From positions 68,368,926 through 68,432,925 of the forward strand of contig CM049309.1 of assembly GCA_026874595.1 (NCBI GenBank): a stretch of 64,000 nucleotides of DNA, written 5' to 3'. Shown here in pieces: positions 48,966 through 62,460 of this stretch; the first letter of the stretch is position 1; each line of letters begins with the position of its first letter. The notes under the pieces were generated by a model. The model was not told the DNA's origin. It did not search any database and saw only the letters and a program-made list of their open reading frames with translations. The DNA comes from Sipunculus nudus. Its lineage: Eukaryota > Annelida > Sipuncula > Golfingiida > Sipunculidae. Position numbers and translations under genes: made by a program.

Positions 48966-49197
48966 CAGGGCGGATCCAGGAGTTAAGACAACGAGCGGTC
49001 CAACCGAGGAGGACCTTAATGACGACACCTAGAAATAGGTCCCCAGGTCGGGAAAAGGCGAGGTCCAGGCCGCAACCATTGTTCTGAAACCCTTAAAAAT
49101 GATCGTTGGCTGAAAACGGAGGGGTGGGGGATGGGGCTGGGGGGGGGGGGGGGGTTGGGGGGAGGGGGAGTCCTCCCCTCCTCTGGATCCGCTTCTG
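48966..49197. mobile_element. hAT-like short inverted-repeat element (MITE)
   Basis: The left terminus CAGGGCGGATCCAGGAG faces the right terminus CTCTGGATCCGCTTCTG, and the 5-bp string TAAAC flanks both ends (48961-48965 and 49198-49202). The CAG..GCGGATCCAG ends resemble hAT-type termini common in marine invertebrates. The interior holds a poly-G run and no transposase. Confidence 0.65.
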
Positions 49198-49209
49198 TAA
49201 ACGTTAAAG

Positions 49210-49915
49210 TCACATTAAAAATACATTAACTTAAATGTATGGAATCGCAAAGGGTTGAAAACCGCAAACTCGTGAAGAAATCGATGAGATGAAATTTATC
49301 TGTAGCGGTATGGAGAGTCTTCACGGAAAAGTATTGAAAGAAGTCAAGAAAAATGAGAGCATCCAGTACCAACACCTTTTTGTTGCTAGATTATTGATCC
49401 ATATAAAAAAAGGTTCAGTTAGCAAAGTAATCCGCGGAACAAATAAAAGCTTCATTTCTTCTGCAAACAATTAAGTAAATTTACTTACTCATAATCTCCA
49501 AGGTAATTTCCTGACCATTGCTAGTATATTCTTTTTATCCCATTCATGCGATGACCTTTTTGTCAGCGATTGACCTAATATGGAGGGATTTTTTATCGTT
49601 GGTGAAATTCAATAGAACACATGAGATTTTGAAATTCCTGGGATTACAAGATTTAGGAATTGAGAGTAGCCTCGGGCAAAATATCTGTCGGCTTATCCAT
49701 TGTTCACCTACTTGAAAACAAATTAATTACAGCAAATATAATTACCGACACAATCCTGAAATATCTCGAGTTTTGTGTGTTTAGTTAAGCGCTTTAATAA
49801 GGTTTTTCTATGTTACGGTCCAGTATATTAGGTTTGAATTAATGTGGAATTCATGCCTTTCAGCCGGCACGTTAACAATTAATTTTGTAAAAGCTTAAAG
49901 TTAAATCTGTTAAAA

Positions 49916-49961
<46 letters not shown>

Positions 49962-52900
49962 AGAGAGAAGCAGACAGACAGACAAAGAGACACACAGACA
50001 GAATCAGGTGTTGCCGGTTACAGTTTGTCATCCCCGTGTCCCTTATTATAGCTGAAAGAAGCCAGATTTCAAGGATGTCGGTTCTTCCGCTGCTTCTGCT
50101 TAGGAGGCTATGTTTTCTCCCGTGTTTATTTATTAGTTTGAACCTGTATTTAACAACTAGCAGGATTGCACAAGCAATACCACACCGATTTCCACGGATA
50201 AACTATTTTTGTAGAAGACTAGGAAAGGAATATATAGCGGATTCGGATAAACTAACAGATCCAGTATATTGTTTCAGCTTGGCGGAATCATGCGCTCTAT
50301 TCAGTGACCTTCTAATTTCTGCTTCAGTTTGATCGCACATGTAGAGTCATAAAATCATCTGTAGCTACCTGTGCAACGTAAACGATTTTTCTTCTGACTA
50401 TACATGAATTTTCTAGTATTGAACGCACGCGTTCACTAATAATTTAACATCTTTGAAGTTTTGGGACGGTTCAGTGAACACTGAAATGACAAAACTTTCA
50501 AGAGTCAATGGCTACGTTTATAATGTATAATTTAGTAGATTGCGCTTCAGTTTGAAAATAGCGTATTTTCCGGGGGCAGAATAAATGGTCTCCTTCATCG
50601 TCCTGCATGAAGGAGAATTTCAAGCACTGGAATAAAAAAAAATTGGCTTCATGGTTGAATACCATACATGGTGGGTACCATGTAACAATTAAATGAAAGC
50701 ATCTCCCCCCTTGTACCTAAACAATTTTCTCGGCTGCTCATTTGACGTTAATTTCATCTGACGGTTGTCAATATAACTTAGTGAAATACAAAGTGACTCT
50801 TATTTCGTTTAAACTGCTTGACAAATGATTCATGAATTTTTCATAAGTTTTTAAAGCTTCTCCAAACAACTTAAATGTTTGTGAATACTTTTGGCTACTT
50901 GATGTCTGGGTGTAGTAATCCATAACAACATTAAATCGAGCAAATCATAATTACCATCACAATTTGCTTGCCTTGTTTAATGACAATGGATCACTGTGCC
51001 TTCTTAAGCGGAATAATATTATTTTTATCGTACTTGCCTACAGAGTTTTTGTAGATCTATAGCTATTAATAAACTCTACAAATAATGAAACGTACAGAAA
51101 ATATGCATATTTCTAGATTTTCTTAACACACCTGACGAGTATATGTCTTGACGACATGCATATACATGTAATCCTAATGTACAATTTAATAATTATCAAA
51201 ATTTATATAAAGTGTCATACCATTTAGTATCAAGATAGATCAGTAATCCACCAGTACCTTAGAATTTCGTTATTGATAAGCAATTAGGCAAGAATGTAAA
51301 GCTGTATTTTTTTATCTCTTCTTCTTCAGTAAAGTTAAGTAAAGTGCAACAAATGAAAAGCAGATTAAGACGTGTTCGTGTGAACAAGTAGCCTTTATTC
51401 CCTACCAAATAGTTATATATAAAATAGGAAAAAATTGAAAACCCATATTAAACCTGGTTCAAAACTCGGAAATACTAAAAGACATAAAAGTAAGAAAAAG
51501 TTCAAGACAAAAGTCGGTGTAGGCTGTAAAGAACAAAATACCATATTCCCAACACTCGGTCATGCATGGTTATATTTATAGATATCACCCGTATTTTTAA
51601 CCATACTATATTCTTAAACAGGTTTGCGTTTCAACAGTTTTTTTTTTCAGTATGGCGAGCCACACCCTTCCATATACATTTTATTAAGTGCATGGTGTTC
51701 AGATTATAAAACAACATTGCAATTTTGAAGTCACACTAACGCATAATTAGCAATACAGCAATTGCGAGACCATGTACATGAACAGCACTGACTGGGCGGC
51801 TAAGGTAAAAGATCCCGGCTTGGTGACATAAAACGTGGAATAAAAAAACACCAATTATATGTGCCACATTTACATAAACTGGCATTAATGGTATAGCTAA
51901 AGGAAATCCGTTAGGTTTTTGCGAAGAGAAATTTCTATCGGAGGCGTAGTCATGGTATAACATCTGAAAAGTGAGCAAATGAAAAGAACAAGAAAAATAA
52001 TAAATGGTACTTACTAACTTGTCTTTCTCGGTATATTTGTATTTGAATCCCTTGGAATGTTTATGTTCAGTTAATTGTCAAGGAAAGTGGAATTATCTGA
52101 AACGTGCTAGTAAGATCAGTAATACAGTTTGTCCAAGGAGCAAAGGAAATGGTATCCTGTTGTCATGTTGACAATACAAATGTCTGTGAATTGATGAACA
52201 CAGACACAGCAGATATACCTTGTCAATGAGCCAATGTCTTCACTACAAAGGCCCGGATTGTTTTTCGTATCCTCAGATGTAACGTGAGTTTTAAACTCCG
52301 AACGGGGTGAAAATGATCAATAGTTCTCGTCAGGTGTACCGCAGGGCTTTTATACCATACAAGGCGAAATACTTCTTGACGGCATTAACTTCATTGTGGA
52401 CTCCATGTAGAGACTTTGTTTAATAATGCAAAATGAAAACCTAGTGTATATAAATTTATTTAATTCGTAAACTCTTATCAATCTATGAAGAAAACATGTA
52501 GCGCCCATTGGACATTGGTTGAGACGTTATTATTTCGAACCGTTTAATGCATAATCGGAGTATATAATTATCAGATGCAAACGAAACATTAATGAAAATA
52601 AACTTAAGAGACAATCGTATTTCATATATTCTCAGATTAAAAATATTAAAGATTTCCAATTAAGTGAAAAAAGTTCTCCGTGGTATTAGATTTAAAAAAA
52701 AAATAAACATAAATCTTTAAAAGGATGTGCACCGTATCACTTTATCCATAGTCGCATTTTTCAACAGGAATATGCATTTTTCTCCCAGCATGCACCATTT
52801 CCTTAGAGACAAGAAATATATCGCAGAGGGTAAATATCTCTCGAACATTTCCCTTGTTTTTGCTTAGGAAAAAAAACCCCAAAGAATTATCATGTCCTAT

Positions 52901-55900
52901 TCGTCGTCTCGAGACCCATCTCCAGACCAGTTTCTCGCGGTCTCGGTCGGTCTGAGCTCGGACTTAGTCTCGAAACAAAATAATCTATCCTGGTCTCGAA
53001 CTCGGGTCTCAATTCAAGCCAGAGAGAGATCTAGTTGAACCGACGTGACCTCATACGGCTGGCTTATTGACCGGCGCACTGAACCTTCCCACATCAGTTG
53101 GATACAGCTTCTTACATCACCTGTCTAAATATTAGTGTATCGCTGAAAGCTACTGGCTCATGTGAAACAGTAATGTATAGAAATTCCACAGTCACACGGT
53201 CTTTAGGATAATCTGATTTTCATTATTATTTTCTAATTGTACTATGATACCCATTCTCCTGGAAGGAATTCGGTGGGCTCTTTCTTGCATGGCCCTAAGA
53301 CATCACCCTGGGCACGAGTTTTCTCTTAAATTTCTTCCAGATTATCCCTTACGTTGGATGGTCTCATCATATAGATATCACCTTATTCGGCACTTTTCTC
53401 TATAAAATAAGACAAAATCCTGTTTCAGAATGACCGTTCAGAAGACAAATTGCTCTTCCTTAATAATATTTAATTTATGGCAACAGAAAGCCTACTTGTT
53501 AAACATCGAATTGAGATCGACAAACAGGTGTAGAAAAGTTTATGTCGTACATTTTTGTCACGAAGTCTGTCTTCATGCATCAAGGACTAACAGGTGTCTT
53601 ATAAGCTCACGTGTAGAGGGGGCACATGGGGTCTTTTCCGCTTATCGTCCATCAAGTTCCTTAGATTGCCGTAACGAACAAAGTGTCTTTGAATGCGAAC
53701 TGAACAATATGTTAATTGCACTTGTCCAGTATTTGGTCCGGGCCAACATGAGTTAATGCTCAGTGTTAAAATAAAAGTGGGCAGAAATCGATGGCAGCAC
53801 TGTAGTTATTAAAAGGACCAACCCTCTTTGACCATACGTGATTGTTTTAAACGTCTTGGAAATAAATTTAAGAAATTTAAGATTTTACAGGCTTTTCACC
53901 GGTTTGATATAATGTTTTAGTACTGTATGTTGATACATCTGTTTATTATAACAATAAAATAAATTTTGTACTGTAGGTCGCCATCTTGATTTATACTATT
54001 ATATTGAATTTTGTCCCGCCGTTTTTTTTATTGCACCTCGTGTTAGTTTATTTCTAATGTGATTAGGCGTAAGGAAATGGTTCTGAATGGAATCTAGACA
54101 CATATTATTATATATCAGGAAACACTATATTTCATGTATATACCTATTTAGGCCTAGTAAAATAATCGACACCATTAAATTATTAATACAGAGCTATAAT
54201 AGTGAAAATCATGATATTGTATGAACTTATGATATTTAATGAAACGATCATGGCTTTTTGTATTCTGTATTATGGGTTTAACCCTTGAATATTTAATCTG
54301 GTTTCTTGTATGGGAAGATTCCGGATGCTTGGATTCATCGGAGACCAAATGCTTATATTTACCTGCAAGTTACTTATTTTTTTTCCCTAAAATATATTCC
54401 TAACATTCAATCATTACTAAACAACCGTTGGACAGATTTCCGAAATCCAAAATCGGCAAAAGGTGTTTCATCAACCAAGATACTTTGAACAACTAATCAA
54501 CAGTTCTTGTACGATGGGAAATAAAATAACAAACACCTTGGGGAGCAAAAGGTAATTCTTGTAATCACAACACGACAACACGTATATGTTAGACACAGTT
54601 GAGAAACAAATGAAAGATCACATACATAGATGAGATATAACACTTGAGAGTAGTAAACCTAGGGTGGAAACAGAAAGTAAATTGCACTTTGATATACCAG
54701 AAATACACTTTAAGTTGATAATAGGGGTGCAAAGGAAACTTTAATTTTAAAAAATACGGTTTAATACGTTCCGTGTCCACAGAGCACAGTACTTGACTCG
54801 CAGGAAATACATCCCAACTTGGAGAAGATAACAATTAGATAGCTATAGTTCAAGACCTTTAACAGTTAAATAAAATACAATATAAAAACAATGGCCTCAC
54901 CTACTGAGTAAAGATGTATTCCCCATTTTTCCTGACTTGCAAATGAACATTGCAAACAGTGTTTCATGATCTTTTTTCCTATATATAAATGTATTATGAA
55001 CCTTTTGAGCCTTAGTATGTGCTATACATGTGGCTATTTAAAATTCAGGCGATCAAAGTGTTGCGGTGTTATTTATTTAGGTTCACAGTATTGAGTGTAT
55101 ATGGATGAATGCATTCGGCTATGTTTGCAGGATCAAACAGACTTGAAACTCAATGGTCATAAATTTGACCATAGGATACAGTTTCCGCGTATGCCAAAAG
55201 CAGTGCTGCCACTCTGGATATAATGGGAAAAAAATGTATGAAATCATACAAGAAAAAGTACAATTAAAAATCAATGACAAATAGCGCAATTATGTACAAT
55301 TAAACAGCATGCGATACTTCTAAACAAGCTGCAGGCATGGAAGTGAATATATCCAGTGTATTCCATATATCAAAGAAATACTGTAAAACTTTGGTAAAAA
55401 AAAAAAAAAAAAGCATCGCTAATCCTGCTCTCATTTGGTTCAAGTAAACAGCCTGTAATCACCACCTGAAGATGATTATTTTAGAGAAAAAAGTACAAAA
55501 AAGTATTTCTCCCTGAAAAAAAAGTATATAAAAAGTATAAAAAGAAGTCTTATGAAAAATGCAAGTCCCTTTCATAGTATCCAGAGGCAGTATTGCAAAG
55601 GTACGTACTTTAAGGATTTGCACCTTTGGAAACCTGTATAATGTACAATTATTATTGAGCACAGTGCATTCAATAACAAGACGGTAAAACGAGGATAGAT
55701 ATGGAACATCTGTTAGAAAACGCTGTAACGCCCAAACAGTTTCAAACTATGTGAATTTGGATTAATTAGTCCATGCGATAAACTTCAATAATCAAAAGAC
55801 AGTGCATTTAGTGACCTCTAAAACTGGGCCCCTAAATGAAAATTGTGTCCTCGAAATACAATATCGACATGTTTATGAGAGGCGAGCGAAGTGTGTTTAG

Positions 55901-57800
55901 TTACACACTTTTATCTTTGTAGCCTATTTAATTTGATCTATTGAAAATGAAAATAAATATTTAATGTTTCCCTTGGAACAAAAAATGCAAAGGGACAGTC
56001 ACAATGGGATATAATTATTTCATTTGAGTGTCACACGATTGAGGAACATGCTTAGTCCATTTGAAACACACATTACAAAGAGGTAATAATGATCTATTAC
56101 ACCAGTAACGCAAAATAAAGCAAGTATGCTCTGGTCGAAAAGTGACAAAAAAAACTGAGATGCAATATCGACCAGCATTGCTGCTTTTACCGTGATGTTT
56201 GTTAAAACACCACATTTGATTCAACAACACGGTCTAGCCGTAAAAAGGGACAGAAAACGTTTGGAAAATAATGAACCATAACCTTGCTTTCCCCGCAAAT
56301 GTCAAAATGCTTTTTCATTAGACGTGATCGACCCAAACAACATGACGTTTGTTGGTCGTTATTTCCAGCAGGACGGGTGTGGTCGTTTCTCCTTGAACCC
56401 GCAAGAGGTCGCATCGATCCGCTTTCGGCTCACACACAGGCCATAACCAACACTGCTTTCATGCGTGACGGGGCCACACGTCTACGGCGGAAATGGTATA
56501 TAAATTTATATGGCTCAATCTATCATATAAAAATGTAGGGATAATTTTGTTGCACATGCTGGGTAAAACAAAACAATATTTAACGAAAATCTAACCGGAA
56601 ATCACGTTCAGAAAAAAAAGATGTTTTCAAGAGAGCATATAAGACACGGTCGTTAACAGTAGCGTAGAAGTTTTTTTTTCTTTGGGGGGGGGGGGGGGGT
56701 TATGATACAGCGACAATATTCACGCTTGCGCGAAAGTGGGGGAGGGGGGATGTCTGAAGGGGGATGTGCCCCCTTAGAAGCTGGAATTTTTTTTTTCAAA
56801 GTTCATTGGTGCAATTTGATGAATACTTTTATTTACATTTTGATTAAAATGAACATACGACTTATCATTGTATATGACATTTTTGTAGGATAATGAATGA
56901 GTACAGTATAAACTTGGGCTTTAACAATTAGCCCTATAGACTGTAGTGAGATTTTTTGTTTTTTTGTTTTACTTTTGTTTACAGAGATTACTTTAATAAA
57001 TGCGTGGCAATAATGATGGCTGTTTCCTTTGTGGTGTCGCCAGGACGTTACACGGGCACAATTCACAACATAAAACCGAGAAAATTTCAGGCACTTCCTA
57101 CTGAGATATCATTAAGTCCAACATGTCAAGGACCTTTTAATTGTCATTATTAATTCATTTCATAAAGAAGTTCAAAGTCCGTAATAATAGCCATACTGAT
57201 CGCCATGAAACTTAATTTATTCAGAGAAATAACTTCAGCAGTTTCACAACACTGATAATGCCACCTTTATGTTTTCCCCACTGTTAATCAAACAAATGTT
57301 TTAAACTGAAAAGGTAATATAAGAGGAAAGTTCATTCAAACATGTGTTGTTGTCTGGAGGAATGATAGCCCTGCAGTTTCTTAATGTGCGACATACTGAC
57401 ATTATAAGCCCACTGACAGTGAACATTCACACTAAAACAAATATTTCTCAGCAATCCTGAAAGTTGGTGTGCTTACTGATCAGTCATGTTTTTTGTCACC
57501 AAATACTACTGGCACCTACAGTTGCCGTTATGTTAAGGCAAACAGTTAATTTTGACGGGTGTCACGGATCAATAAAATCTCATTTATTATAAATCTGTAT
57601 ATTTTTATCTGAAAGTCCATACTTATCATTTCTCAGCAAAGCTTGCATAGTTGAAGATCAACAATGTGATCCTGGGTAACCTCACATCTACTACAACTTG
57701 ATGTTTGCACATTTTATTGTTGTTTTCAATGCTTTGAGTTACTGAAAGGTGCGACAAAGCACATCAAATAAATAGTTTCAAGAAACCAGAAATATTCAAT
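49210..57800. other. 8.6 kb with no recognised gene
   Basis: AT-rich DNA with a (GA)n tract at 49920-49969 and a poly-G run at 56684-56699. A cluster of GTCTCG-type hexamers lies at 52905-53015. The only frame with a secretory look is 50075-50332, treated under findings. No tRNA, rRNA or conserved exon was recognised. Confidence 0.5.
49920..49969. repeat. (GA)n microsatellite
   Basis: About 16 GA units followed by a short G-run and more GA units, then GACA repeats. Confidence 0.96.
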
Positions 57801-57811
57801 TAATCAGAACG

Positions 57812-58140
57812 GCTTCTGTTGCTCAGGGGTAAAGCGCAGGACTCAAAGCCGGGAGATTGTGAGTTAGAATCTTAGTCGAGGCGGTGAGATTTCTCACGGT
57901 GTACCCCCACACAGGGTGAGCGCTCTGCAGGCTTAATGGGGAGACTGTGTCAAACAGTCATGTTTCATTCACAAACGAGTGTGCCTTTCGGGGGTTCCTC
58001 GGTGTTATGACCCAGCAATGGGGATGACACACACCCGGACCCGCAGGAGAGGTACACCGACCCTGGTTGACACCAGGATGACCGGGTATAAGCTCCTGTC
58101 ATGTAGTCCGAAACCGAAATGGAACTCTGCAGATGTACAA
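57812..58140 (+). repeat. tRNA-derived SINE
   Basis: The head TTGCTCAGGGGTAAAGCGCAG (A-box-like) is followed at tRNA spacing by GTGAGTTAGAATCTTAGTC (B-box-like). About 250 bp of non-tRNA body follows (GTGTACCCCCACACAGG, GACACCAGGATGACCGG). A SINE fits better than a tRNA gene because the arms do not pair and a long body is attached. The 3' boundary is approximate. Confidence 0.65.
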
Positions 58141-58149
58141 AGTAATAGT

Positions 58150-59970
58150 TAAGCAAGCATTAATCAAAATGGGAAGCAGTTATCTCCACCCTCCAAAAAA
58201 TAATCCGAAATATGAATATTTGCCTGTCCATGCCTGATAAACATAAAGTTAGAAGAATTTTTTCCCTAATATTTGCGAATACATTTGCAGACATACTTGC
58301 AACATATTCGCCCAATATGCAAACAGATTTGAAGAATAACAGATGCATGAAGCTAGGAGTTACTATATATCGCCAATAATGCTTGAATGTGATTTGATTC
58401 AACATACACTTAAATAACAGAGAGGTCATGCCATCTTTGTGTGTTTTATTTCATTTTTGATACTTGGGATTATTATGGTTATCTGTTGAATTTCGCTTAC
58501 ATACAAAAGACGGGTGACCAATTATTATTATTGTTATTTTAACATAGAGAAATTCATTATTCTAAAAGGTAAATATGACATGCAGACAAAACGTAATATA
58601 TATTAATAAATATATATTATTTTCACATAATAATGTTCCTCATTAAAAGTAAGTCAACAGATATATAACTATCAAACTTAAAAATGCTTCGATTTGGCAT
58701 AAAATAAATCATGTCAGTGTACACAACCCTTCACTGTGAACATGTGACTTGTTGTAGGTATAAGATCTGAGGACAGAAGTGCATAACTTAGCCAGATACT
58801 CCCTATGATATCCAAATAATTCTATCACAAAAATTATGCTATATCTTATTTTTGGTAAACCCATAAGACATTGCAAAATATTTCTAGTATCAAGATTTTT
58901 CACATCACTTCCACATATTATCTTAGAAATCTCTTTAGAAAACCCATTTGAATTATTGGCAATTGATGTGAACTTCTCAGGAGGATGTTTTGTGAAGTTG
59001 TATACATTGAATCATTTTTTAAATTTGTTAAATACATATCTTAGGAAGAAATATGCTACACTTATTAAGCAAGCAGATTTTCTCTACTTATGATCTTGTA
59101 AAGCATATGATCTTTTGTTTGCTTATTAGATGATTGGTTTACAATTTGTCTATGATAATGATCACCGGCATGCAAGGGTTTAATGATTTACAAAATAATT
59201 GGTTTTGTTCTTTGATATAGTTCAGGCATAGGCGGCTAGCTATTAGGCGCTGTTATGCTAAAGGTGACAAACCCTGGTTAACTAATGTGGAAATTTACAG
59301 ATTTATGTTTCTTTCAGCATATTTGTGGGTTTTCCCTTTTCCATTTTTTAAAATCCAAGTATTTTGGTAGCAAAAACTGAAGATATGCCATTTTAATTAT
59401 GAATTCTGTGGCATGGTTTTTAAGTGTGAAAATCCACATTTAATCCCACACACAGTCATAACATTGGGGTATAATACAATTGGCCATACCCCCCTTGTCA
59501 AATATTTGGGGGTATATATACCCCTATCCCACGGAATCTACGCCTATGGTCGTTAACAAAATCAAAGTAAAATTCCACGGTACCATAAAAAGAAATTTTC
59601 AAGGGTCATATATAATCACAGTAAACATCTTGTTGAAATTCAGGTTATAGAAAAGTCTCTAAAAACATATCAAGTCAAAATTCACGTGCAGAAAACATAT
59701 TTCCAAGAACACCTTAGGGCTAGGTTAATCATATGATGTACGTGTTTAACTTAATTTGTAACTTCACTTTTGTAACTACCGTGTTTACATGTCACGGTAG
59801 GATTTATTACTAATTTTTCCACACTTGCAAGATTGCCCTGATAATAAGAATGAACCTAAGTAGAGTCGTTATTATGATGAGACCATAAGAGAGACAGAAG
59901 TCACCGATAAAATTCATTTATTTACTCGTGGCCACAAAAAGCTGTTTTTCATTCTGCGAAGGCCTATAAC
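58150..59970. other. No recognised gene
   Basis: AT-rich DNA. At 59221-59555 a block begins CAGGCATAGGCGG and ends GGAATCTACGCCTATGG, with an internal CCATACCCCCCTTG / GGGGGTATATATACCCC pair. It resembles a dispersed, inverted-ended repeat. No coding homology seen. Confidence 0.5.
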
Positions 59971-59975
59971 CAGAA

Positions 59976-60750
59976 GTTTTAGAACAGCATAAATCCAGAA
60001 TTTCATCTGCACATTTTCTATTTACCACTGCATAAACAGGGTTCAACCAAGTACACGTTGGAACATACCCCGGAATAATCCAGAAACCATAAAACCTATC
60101 GAGAAGATATTGGGGTCGAATCACTAGGTCAACTGGTAACTATTGGTTCATCGCCAGGTCGTTTGAAACATATAACATGACCGATAAATAAGACGGTAAT
60201 ACGGTGTAATCATTTGTAAAATTACAAGTGATAACACGGTATAACCTTTTTATTTTTGGGTCGTTTGACCTAATTATAAAGATTGTATTACAAATACGGA
60301 TTCAATCACCTGTCATTTAAGTCAATGGCTTGCGGGTGTTGATGGAAATTTTAGAACAGCAAAAATCCAGAATTTCAACTGCACATTTTCTATTTACCGC
60401 TGCTTAACCAGGGTTCAACCAAGTACACGTTGAAACATACCCCGGAATAATCCAGAAACCATATAACCAGTCGAGAAGATATTGGGGTCGAATTACTAGG
60501 TCAACTGGTAACTATTGGTTCATCGCAAGCTCGTTTCTAGCATATAACATGACCTATAAATAAGACGGTAAAACCGTGTTATCATTTGTAATATTACAAG
60601 TGATAACACGGTATAACCTTTTTATTATTGTGTCGTTTGACCTGATTTCGGCGCAGTATCTCTTAGAACATTGGAGATATGAAGACTGTATTACAAATAA
60701 GGATTCAATCGCCTGTGATTTAGGTCAATGGCTGGCGGGTGTTGGTGGAG
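59976..60750. repeat. 372-bp tandem duplication carrying a palindrome
   Basis: TTTTAGAACAGCAWAAATCC begins copy 1 near 59978 and copy 2 near 60350. Both include GGGTTCAACCAAGTACACGTT, CCCCGGAATAATCCAGAAACC and GGTCAACTGGTAACTATTGG. Copy 2 has about 31 extra bases (GATTTCGGCGCAGTATC...). Within copy 2, 60573-60612 is a near-perfect 40-bp palindrome (ACCGTGTTATCA ... TGATAACACGGT); the left arm is eroded in copy 1 (60201-60240). Confidence 0.93.
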
Positions 60751-61064
60751 TCCCCAGATCATCACATACTGCCGCAAATCGGAGTCGGTTTGCCTTTCGG
60801 TGCAAAATGAAAGTTGGTTATCTAGCAAAAGTTTTGCAGGCGTAAGTTGTCTGGGTGCATTGCACTGTGGAATTAATAATTGATTTTCCAAGGTGCTTTT
60901 TTGTGTTGTATCTTTAGCTGGTAAATGATTCAGAGTCGTGGGCCCTAACAGCCTGGTAACAGTTTAACATGCGTAAAAACGATGAATATTTAATCTGGCA
61001 TCAGTTTGTAAACAGAATTTACATTTAGCCACCTAAATATACTGGTACATTGTTTTGAAATTTT

Positions 61065-61359
61065 AACAGTGCCGCCACTATGCAGGCTTCCCAATAGGTT
61101 TTGTGAATTTTATCTAAGGTTTTATGCAATTTTTTTGTCAAATTTTATGCTTTTTTTATGCTCCAGGTAATCACCTATTATATGTTAGTTTGTGCCCTTT
61201 TTCGCGATTTCAAACACTAATTAAAAATAATGAGAATGGGAAAATACAGAACTCTGGCGTGGCTGGGGGGGGGGGAGGGGGCGCAGGGGGCCATGCCCCC
61301 CCCCCCCCCGGGTCGCATCCAGTACTCGCCGTCCTTTCGGAATTTCAATTAAGCTAATA

Positions 61360-61411
<52 letters not shown>

Positions 61412-62056
61412 TTAAATTGCCTTTGCTGTAAGTGGCGGATCCGATGGGTGCGCCTTCGGCGCGCGTCCCCCGCTGAGCTGCAATATCTCTCCTTTTATCG
61501 AATTTCCCAAATTTCGTGATTAATTTTCGATTTTTTCATATTTCTTTTTATTAATTAGCAAATAGATTTTTTCAATGTTATCTGCAGTTTAATACTTTCA
61601 AATTCATCAGTTGAGGATGAGGATATTTGTGAACAGCTGCAGAGCACCAGACCCTGCAGGGTTGGGGTCGACCGTGAACAAACTCACGGCTCCTCTGGTG
61701 ATCTCGCGATCTATGCTCTAAGGAGTCTTGTGTGCTCTCGAGACCACGGACGCGTATCCCGGTAAAATACAAAGTTTAAGGCAAAAAAATAAAAAATAAA
61801 AGGCATGGATCTTAGGCAGCGCCCGCGTCAATTTTTACCCCCCCCCCCCCCCATCAATTTTTTTATTATTTCATCTTTCAAGAAGATAAAATAATACAAA
61901 TTTTACCCCCCCCCCCCCATCAATTTTTTTTATTATTTCATCTTTCAAGAAGATAAAATAATACAACTTTTGATAAGATGTCCTTTGTTATGTAGGACTT
62001 TTACCTGTTTAGCAAATAATTCTGTTATTTCATGCTTTTCCCTGGTCATAATAGTC

Positions 62057-62092
<36 letters not shown>

Positions 62093-62460
62093 TACATACA
62101 TATACATGTATATATAACAGTATTCATAGTACCTATACATGTATATTAGCCCCCCCCCCCCCCCCCCCCTCCGTTTTCGAATATCTGGATCCGCCACTGA
62201 TCATGGCCCCCTCCCCTCCCTAAATCCTGGCTACGCCCCTGTCACTAGGGAAATTCATCATCCCATGCACATATGAACCATAATGCTGATGCATAACACA
62301 ATGGCTATTTATAAATACATTATACATGGCAGTTAAAGCCATCATATCACAAAAGACGTGAAAGTTACAAAGTTTGCAAAAAAATCATTGGGGATTCACA
62401 ACCAAATTTTATGATCTTATGATTTTGACTCAAATTTTATGCTTTTTTATGCCAATTGTT
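61065..62460. repeat. Nested repeat complex with hAT-like ends
   Basis: A direct repeat TCAAATTTTATGCTTTTTTA occurs at 61138 and 62430. Between them, AGTGGCGGATCCGATGGG (61431) faces ATCTGGATCCGCCACTG (62183-62199), inverted ends like those of a hAT-type MITE of about 770 bp. The interior holds (TA)n at 61362-61408, (TAA)n at 62058-62092 and several poly-C runs. It looks like successive insertions. No transposase frame. Confidence 0.55.

Noticed and set aside
57812..57890. tRNA gene
   Set aside because: Promoter-box-like strings are present but the acceptor and other stems do not pair, and a long body follows; a SINE fits better.
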